Source: Thiomargarita sp. (GTDB lineage: Bacteria; Pseudomonadota; Gammaproteobacteria; Beggiatoales; Beggiatoaceae). From it: a stretch of 45,291 nt of DNA. The position numbers and the translations under genes are program-made. The DNA lies in assembly GCA_022729575.1 (NCBI GenBank), contig DZAL01000012.1, positions 11,043-56,333 on the forward strand. Direction: 5' to 3'. The notes under the pieces were generated by a model that searched no databases, was not told where the DNA came from, and saw nothing but the letters and a program-made list of their open reading frames with translations. Of this stretch, positions 44,069 through 45,291 are shown piece by piece (position 1 is the first letter of the stretch; every line of letters begins with the position of its first letter).

Positions 44069-45066
44069 TTGCCAAACCATTCATCAAATAAATTGGCCAC
44101 TTTCTTCGCGGCATTTTGATACTCGGTCGCCAAGGCTTCATGGTCTTGTTCAAACCGTTTAATCAAGTCTTGTTGATACTGCTGAACGGCTGAATGGTCC
44201 ATCACCTCCTCATGGACCGGCACCAACATCTGATGCAACGTCGGTATCAACTTTTCCACCTCAGTCCCATGCGGGTCTTCATCGGTTTTAAGATTCAACT
44301 GCTTAACCAACACATAAGGCGACGTTACCGGCTGTTCAAATCGTCCGGCATAAATGCCAACCAGATGAGTTTGCACGTTAACCCCCGTGACCGAAGTTTG
44401 TCCCCCATAAGCCCCCGCCACCCCAAGACTTAACAACAGATGGTCTAACCCAATGGGCGGAAGTAACTTCCCACGAGTCGATAACACCTGAATCATCAAC
44501 GTGCCCGGTCGAATAAAATGACGAGTGAACAGATTATCACTGTTCTTTTTATCCTCCGCGTCAAACAAGGTACCATCTTCCATCGCCCGATTATGAAACG
44601 ACTCATCCACACAAAAATGTTTGGGCAACACACTCAACGCATCTGAATAATTCACCGCCGCCTTGACTGGCAACACACGATTGTCCTGATTGGCCGAATC
44701 GCCAAACACCAGTGTATTTAAATCAAAGGCATCCGATGGTACCTGCTTGGGCATTAGCAAGGTCTTATTTTGCGCCATCTTGCCTCCTGCCTTGAACAAA
44801 CGCAAAATCTGCAAACCGCGACTACGTTCCGGGTATTTAAATTTATTGGGCACCGCCCGCACATGCGGCTCTTCCGCAATGTCAATATCGGTAATCTCCG
44901 GTTCGGAATTACGAAATATCACCGGTGCAATCGCTTCTCGAATCAAGACGAGACTGACGCAACCCAGATTTTTCAGCGCCGGATGAAAATAAGTCCCTTT
45001 ATCACTTTTAGGACTTTCATCCAGCAAGTGATCGATACTACCTAAAAACGGTTCAAAACGCTTCAT
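44065..45066 (-). CDS. csc2: Csc2, Cas7-like backbone subunit of type I-D Cascade
   Basis: 333 residues from MKRFEPFLGSIDHLLDE at 45066, preceded by GAGG; the frame is open 37 codons upstream through a repeat (TTTAGCCGG) and is not used. Cas7-type RAMP protein forming the crRNA backbone. Family marks are VLIREAIAPVIFRNSEPEITDIDI, AVNYSDALSVLPKHFCVDESFHNRAMEDG and HFIRPGTLMIQVLSTRG. GVAGAYGGQTSVTGVNVQTHLVGIYAGRFEQP is the Gly-rich loop. The C-terminal helix is QYQQDLIKRFEQDHEAL. cas10d is expected upstream, beyond the window edge. Confidence 0.9.
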   Translation of the reverse strand: MKRFEPFLGSIDHLLDESPKSDKGTYFHPALKNLGCVSLVLIREAIAPVIFRNSEPEITDIDIAEEPHVRAVPNKFKYPERSRGLQILRLFKAGGKMAQNKTLLMPKQVPSDAFDLNTLVFGDSANQDNRVLPVKAAVNYSDALSVLPKHFCVDESFHNRAMEDGTLFDAEDKKNSDNLFTRHFIRPGTLMIQVLSTRGKLLPPIGLDHLLLSLGVAGAYGGQTSVTGVNVQTHLVGIYAGRFEQPVTSPYVLVKQLNLKTDEDPHGTEVEKLIPTLHQMLVPVHEEVMDHSAVQQYQQDLIKRFEQDHEALATEYQNAAKKVANLFDEWFGK

Positions 45067-45118
45067 AATATAAGTTCCTCGTAAAAGTAAAAATAGATTT
45101 TCGGTGATGAAAAACATT

Positions 45119-45196
45119 GGAGTAGAGGCTTTAGCCGGAGAACGTTCCCCGTAGTTTAACTTCGTACCAATCCTCACCGGCTAAAGCCTCCACTCC
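45119..45196. repeat. GGAGTAGAGGCTTTAGCCGG inverted repeat upstream of csc2
   Basis: GGAGTAGAGGCTTTAGCCGG is mirrored by CCGGCTAAAGCCTCCACTCC. A third GGAGTAGAGGCTTTAGCCGC at 45240 runs into a GCCATTAAGTTAAGC element cut by the window end. It separates csc2 from whatever lies upstream. Confidence 0.85.
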
Positions 45197-45291
45197 AGCG
45201 ATGAACGCGGTAGATGCCGTAATAAAATACGGAAATATTGGAGTAGAGGCTTTAGCCGCACTGCCATTAAGTTAAGCCGCGTTGGAGTCCA

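Noticed and set aside
1..45291. tRNA and rRNA genes
   Set aside because: I looked for tRNA-like GTTCGA arms with matching cloverleaf flanks and saw none that could be supported by eye.

Overview
The window looks like chromosome of a gammaproteobacterium of moderate GC, most likely a sulfur oxidiser of the Beggiatoa/Thioploca type. The reasons are an adjacent tusA-dsrE2 pair, a fused CysG siroheme synthase, a Gram-negative outer-membrane TamA, a free-standing LRR-Roco GTPase and intergenic regions full of palindromic repeats. The lineage is an inference; the window holds no rRNA or other phylogenetic marker, and I saw no tRNA.

Layout. 1-8.4 kb: tamA, gltX and clpB (all minus), separated by repeats and a decayed TolC-type gene. 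8.4-9.8 kb: a DUF2304 membrane protein with a family 2 glycosyltransferase. 10.2-16.4 kb: a heavy-metal RND efflux cluster (His/Cys-rich small protein, fused adaptor, pump, small periplasmic protein) without an intact outer-membrane channel gene. 16.9-19.4 kb: Roco protein. 19.7-23.7 kb: tcdA, tatD, thiE and a dprA-like gene (minus). 24.2-28.1 kb: two M16 peptidase genes and trpA. 28.3-31 kb: DUF6884 protein and a C5 methyltransferase next to a C-terminally truncated NgoFVII/PLD-type restriction endonuclease. 31.4-35 kb: glcE, dsrE2, tusA, cysG. 35.1-45.3 kb: a type I-D CRISPR-Cas locus with 31 repeats, cas2, cas1, cas4, cas3 (helicase only), csc1 and csc2. cas10d and cas6 are not in the window and may lie beyond the right edge.

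Two themes run through the window. First, families of short inverted-repeat elements (MITE/REP-like) have reshaped genes. One family has termini CTCACCTTACGCA...TGCGTAAGGTG and, in the clearest case, a perfect 9-bp target duplication. It is inserted in frame inside a signal peptide of an M16 peptidase gene and directly upstream of glcE. Its end carries a purine-rich AAGGAGGGG followed by GTG or ATG CGT AAG GTG, so it can donate a ribosome-binding site, start codon and N-terminal Met-Arg-Lys-Val. Second, the cas operon is split into three pairs (csc2-csc1, cas3-cas4, cas1-cas2) by palindromic repeats, a duplicated cas4 tail and three antitoxin-like genes without intact toxins. One of these is followed by a PIN-type toxin stub that ends inside a 37-bp terminal-inverted-repeat element. 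The leader-distal CRISPR spacer is itself largely a 26-bp perfect palindrome resembling the host's dispersed repeats.
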